8,195 nucleotides of DNA from an uncultured Clostridium sp. (lineage in GTDB: Bacteria > Bacillota > Clostridia > TANB77 > CAG-508): assembly GCA_900555075.1 (NCBI GenBank), contig USJO01000039.1:1-8195 (forward strand), written 5' to 3'. The translations under genes and the position numbers were made by a program. The notes under the pieces are model-generated. The model was not told where the DNA came from. It did not search any database and saw nothing but the letters and a program-made list of their open reading frames with translations. Of this stretch, positions 6,142 to 8,195 are shown piece after piece; within the stretch, counting starts at the first letter, position 1, and every line of letters begins with the position of its first letter.

Positions 6142-7130
6142 CAGATTATTCCTATCCTTTCTTTAACATCTTCTAAAGTTTTTGATGCCAATTTGCGTGC
6201 TTTTTCTGCGCCTTTTGTATATATTTTTTCTAAGTATTCTTTATTCGTCAAAAGTTCTTTATATTTCTTTTGAATTGGCTCTATTTTTTTTACTACTGCT
6301 TCTGCAACTTTTGTTTTAAATGCTCCATAACCTGAATTTTCAAACTCTTTTTCAATTTCTTCCATCGTCTTTAAAGTTATTGAGCTATATATTTGCATTA
6401 AATTGCTTACTCCCGGTTTATTTTCTACATCAAACTTAACTTTGTTATCTGAATCTGTTACCGCTTTTTTAAATTTCTTTAAAATCACTTCTGGTTCGTC
6501 CTCTAAGAATATTACATCATTTAAGTTTGTTGCACTTTTGCTCATTTTGCTTGTAGGATTTTGCAAGCCCATTATCTTTGCACTTGATTTTCTTACATAT
6601 CCTTCTGGAATTACAAAAGTTTTTCCATATAAATTATTAAACCTTTCTGCTATGTCTCTTGTAATTTCTAAATGTTGCATTTGGTCTTGACCAACAGGAA
6701 CTAAATTTGCTTGATATAGTAGTATATCTGCTGCCATAAGTGCTGGATATGTAAATAGTCCTGCATTTATATTATCTGCGTGCTTTGCAGATTTATCTTT
6801 GAATTGTGTCATTCTTGAAAGTTCTCCCATATAAGTATAGCAATCTAATATCCATCCAAGCTCAGCGTGCTCCTTTACTTGTGATTGTATAAAAATTGTA
6901 TTTTTTTCTGGGTCTAAACCTGCTGCAATATACATTGATAATATTTTTAGGGTATTATTTCTTAATGTTTCTGGATCATTTCTAACTGTTAGAGAGTGCA
7001 AGTTTGCTATCATATAATAGCAATCATATTCTTCTTGCATTTTAACCCAGTTATCAATTGCTCCTAAATAATTGCCTAAAGTTAATTTGCCTGTTGCTTG
7101 AATTCCACTTAAAATTATTCTCTTGCTCAT
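6141..7130 (-). CDS. trpS: Tryptophanyl-tRNA synthetase
   Basis: This cytosolic class I synthetase charges tRNA-Trp with tryptophan. From the chosen start it has 329 residues, normal for bacterial TrpRS. The N-terminus SKRIILSGIQATGKLTLGN carries the HIGH-equivalent LGN signature (about 18-20). VGQDQMQHLEITRD near 146-159 is the conserved substrate-site region, and KMSKS lies at 195-199. The frame is open back to a GTG at 7152-7154 and also contains an ATG at 7137-7139. The ATG at 7128-7130 fits family N-termini and has GAAAGGA ending about 8 nt upstream, while the ATG at 7137 overlaps that Shine-Dalgarno sequence. It is first in an operon with obg and has its own promoter. No T-box leader precedes it: the leader is only about 45 nt. 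Confidence 0.97.
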   Translation of the reverse strand: MSKRIILSGIQATGKLTLGNYLGAIDNWVKMQEEYDCYYMIANLHSLTVRNDPETLRNNTLKILSMYIAAGLDPEKNTIFIQSQVKEHAELGWILDCYTYMGELSRMTQFKDKSAKHADNINAGLFTYPALMAADILLYQANLVPVGQDQMQHLEITRDIAERFNNLYGKTFVIPEGYVRKSSAKIMGLQNPTSKMSKSATNLNDVIFLEDEPEVILKKFKKAVTDSDNKVKFDVENKPGVSNLMQIYSSITLKTMEEIEKEFENSGYGAFKTKVAEAVVKKIEPIQKKYKELLTNKEYLEKIYTKGAEKARKLASKTLEDVKERIGII

Positions 7131-7179
7131 ACTTAACATCCTTTCTTTTTCCACTAAAATTTAATTATGTCTAAAATAT

Positions 7180-7208
7180 ATTTTATTACAATTTTTGTTT
7201 TTTGGCAA
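7180..7208 (-). promoter_or_regulatory. trpS-obg promoter
   Basis: On the minus strand TTGCCA (7208-7203) and TAAAAT (7185-7180) are separated by exactly 17 bp, giving a start near 7173 and a leader of about 40-45 nt. It lies directly after the rpmA terminator, so trpS-obg is a transcription unit separate from the ribosomal protein genes. Confidence 0.75.
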
Positions 7209-7219
7209 GTTGTATACGT

Positions 7220-7256
7220 AAAAAATACAAATTGCAAGATGTTTTTGCAATTTGTA
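7220..7256 (-). terminator. Intrinsic terminator of rplU-rpmA
   Basis: A 12-bp perfect stem (TACAAATTGCAA at 7226-7237 with 7245-7256) and a 7-nt loop are followed on the minus strand by six Ts (7225-7220). The hairpin begins 12 bp after the rpmA stop. T-rich sequence also follows on the plus strand (7258-7263), so it could act in both directions. Its stem is identical to the core of the terminator at 124-162. Confidence 0.88.
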
Positions 7257-7268
7257 ATTTTTTCTATC

Positions 7269-7532
7269 TTATTTTGTTTCTTCTGGGTAAACACTTACTT
7301 GTTTTTTGTCTTTACCTTTTCTTTCATATTTTACTGTTCCATCTACTAATGCAAATAGTGTGTCATCACTACCAATTCCTACATTATTTCCTGGATGCAT
7401 TTTTGTGCCTCTTTGTCTTACTAATATGTTTCCAGCAAGTACAAATTGTCCATCTGCTCTTTTCACACCTAAACGTTTTGACTCACTGTCACGACCGTTT
7501 TTTACACTACCTTGACCTTTTTTATGTGCCAT
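7269..7532 (-). CDS. rpmA: 50S ribosomal protein bL27
   Basis: bL27 sits near the peptidyl transferase centre of the 50S subunit. The 87 residues match the family end to end: AHKKGQGSVKNGRDSESKRLGVK at the N-terminus (glycine- and lysine-rich arm), GNILVRQRGTKMHPGNNVG in the middle, and DDTLFALVDG towards the end. The ATG directly precedes AHKK and a TAA stop codon in the same frame abuts it (7535-7533), so no longer form can be made. Many Firmicutes encode a short N-terminal extension removed by the protease Prp; this protein lacks it. The ribosome binding site AAGGGAG (7550-7544) has 11 nt spacing. It follows rplU after 46 bp and ends at a terminator. Confidence 0.98.
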   Translation of the reverse strand: MAHKKGQGSVKNGRDSESKRLGVKRADGQFVLAGNILVRQRGTKMHPGNNVGIGSDDTLFALVDGTVKYERKGKDKKQVSVYPEETK

Positions 7533-7578
7533 TTATAATTCAACTCCCTTACTTAAGATTTAATTTCAACTCTATAAA

Positions 7579-7998
7579 TTATTTAGCTTCTACTTTTTTT
7601 GTTGTTGTAGATTTTTTTGTTGCTGTTTTCTTTTCTGTTGTTTCAGCTTTTTCTACTTTTTCTGCTGTTTTTTCTGTTTTTGCAACAGGTGTTTTTATAG
7701 CTGTTATTTCAACTTTAGTATAAGGTTGTCTATGTCCTTGTTTCTTTCTTTCATTCTTTTTAGGTTTCATCTTGAAAACTACTATTTTCTTACCTTTTCC
7801 ATGTGCTACTACTTTTCCTTCAACCTTCACACCTTTTACATAAGGATTGCCTACTTGTACTCCTTTTTCATCAGATACTAATATTACACTATCAAAAGTT
7901 ACCTTTTTTCCTGCTTCTGTATCTAATTTTTCAAAGAATACTACATCTCCTTCTACTACTTTGTATTGCTTTCCACAAGCTTCGATTATTGCATACAT
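7579..7998 (-). CDS. rplU: 50S ribosomal protein bL21 with Lys/Thr-rich C-terminal extension
   Basis: bL21 binds 23S rRNA in the 50S subunit. Residues 1-101 cover the whole conserved protein: MYAIIEACGKQYKV at the N-terminus, then the basic signature IVVFKMKPKKNERKKQGHRQ (72-91) and PYTKVEI. The family is usually a little over 100 residues. Here 102-139 add a low-complexity tail of lysine, threonine, alanine and glutamate, probably disordered and rRNA- or surface-associated. The ATG has AGAGGTG 10 nt upstream, just after the leader hairpin. It is the first gene of an operon with rpmA. The prp (ysxB) gene often found between them is absent: only 46 bp separate the two genes. Confidence 0.97.
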   Translation of the reverse strand: MYAIIEACGKQYKVVEGDVVFFEKLDTEAGKKVTFDSVILVSDEKGVQVGNPYVKGVKVEGKVVAHGKGKKIVVFKMKPKKNERKKQGHRQPYTKVEITAIKTPVAKTEKTAEKVEKAETTEKKTATKKSTTTKKVEAK

Positions 7999-8093
7999 TA
8001 TCGAAAAGCACCTCTTCTTTCTTTTAATACTCGCTAAGTTTGTATTTAGGTAGCTTTTATAAGCTTTTTTAACCTAACTTAAGCGGCTTACGA
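7999..8093 (-). ncRNA. Probable ribosomal protein L21 leader (RNA regulator of rplU-rpmA)
   Basis: Between the predicted transcription start and rplU the RNA can fold into one long interrupted hairpin. CGCTTAAGTT (8085-8076) pairs with AACTTAGCG (8040-8032) apart from one bulged base. Inside it TTAGGT pairs with ACCTAA (8046-8051), competing for two bases. At the tip AGCTT (8065-8061) pairs with AAGCT (8056-8052) around a 4-nt loop. The position, immediately before the rplU ribosome binding site in a Firmicute rplU-rpmA operon, and the nested hairpin fit the known Firmicutes L21 leader family, thought to mediate autoregulation by a ribosomal protein. Identity was judged by position and structure, not by a covariance search. 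Confidence 0.65.
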
Positions 8094-8099
8094 ATAAAT

Positions 8100-8128
8100 A
8101 TTTTACCATAGTTTACTATTGTTGTCAA
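8100..8128 (-). promoter_or_regulatory. rplU-rpmA promoter
   Basis: On the minus strand TTGACA (8128-8123) and TAAAAT (8105-8100) are separated by exactly 17 bp. Transcription would begin near 8093, giving a 95-nt leader. A second TTGACA occurs at 8155-8150 but has no acceptable -10. The remaining bases to the window edge (8129-8195) are AT-rich and show no gene. Confidence 0.85.
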
Positions 8129-8195
8129 GCAATCTGGAGTAAAAGATAGTGTCAATTTTTTTCGGGGAAATTTTTAAAAAATATTTCAACCCTCA

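Noticed and set aside
7131..7154. Longer trpS start at GTG 7152-7154 or ATG 7137-7139.
   Set aside because: Both precede or overlap the Shine-Dalgarno AAAGGA that serves the ATG at 7128-7130, and the extra residues do not fit the family N-terminus.
324..8053. Plus-strand open frames across the window (up to about 170 codons).
   Set aside because: Nearly all lie antisense to the well-supported minus-strand genes, have repetitive Leu/Ser/Phe-rich translations typical of mirrored AT-rich coding DNA, and lack family motifs.
8127..8155. A second upstream promoter for rplU using TTGACA at 8155-8150.
   Set aside because: At 17 bp the -10 position reads TTGCTT, and other spacings are no better.

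Overview
The window is AT-rich DNA from a low-GC Gram-positive, almost certainly an anaerobic member of the Clostridia or a close relative. The reasons are the oxygen-sensitive class III ribonucleotide reductase pair nrdD-nrdG, A/T-ending codons throughout, strong AGGAGG-type ribosome binding sites, a PrsA-like extracytoplasmic foldase, and a clostridial-looking small membrane protein. Tryptophan is encoded by TGG where checked, and TGA is used as a stop (trpS), so the genetic code is standard. The species cannot be named from the sequence.

All eight genes are on the minus strand, so transcription runs from high to low coordinates. From the right: a TTGACA-17-TAAAAT promoter (8100-8128), a hairpin leader resembling the Firmicutes L21 leader, rplU (L21) and rpmA (L27), then an intrinsic terminator (7220-7256). 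A second promoter (7180-7208) drives trpS and obg, which overlap by one base. After obg comes a small membrane protein with an Asn- and Cys-rich tail (probably DUF2651). Its Shine-Dalgarno sequence and start codon lie inside a perfect 16-bp hairpin. A third promoter (4286-4314), set in a large inverted repeat, drives nrdD after a leader of about 200 nt. nrdG follows behind a GC-rich intercistronic hairpin. Next is a membrane-anchored parvulin foldase (prsA-like), then a strong terminator (124-162). At the extreme left an A-rich tract and a TTGACA hexamer suggest a strong promoter for a transcription unit outside the window.

Functionally this is core machinery: ribosomal proteins and the ribosome-associated GTPase Obg, tryptophan charging, anaerobic dNTP synthesis with its radical-SAM activase, and extracytoplasmic protein folding. 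I see no mobile element, CRISPR array, tRNA, rRNA or defence system. The interest lies in the non-coding parts and in small departures from the usual gene order: no prp (ysxB) gene between rplU and rpmA, matched by an L27 without the cleavable N-terminal extension; trpS placed between rpmA and obg; and several unusually perfect inverted repeats at control points. I found no clear new multi-gene system. The best candidates for undescribed biology are the start-codon hairpin at 4783-4823 and the nrdD leader and promoter region at 4082-4328.
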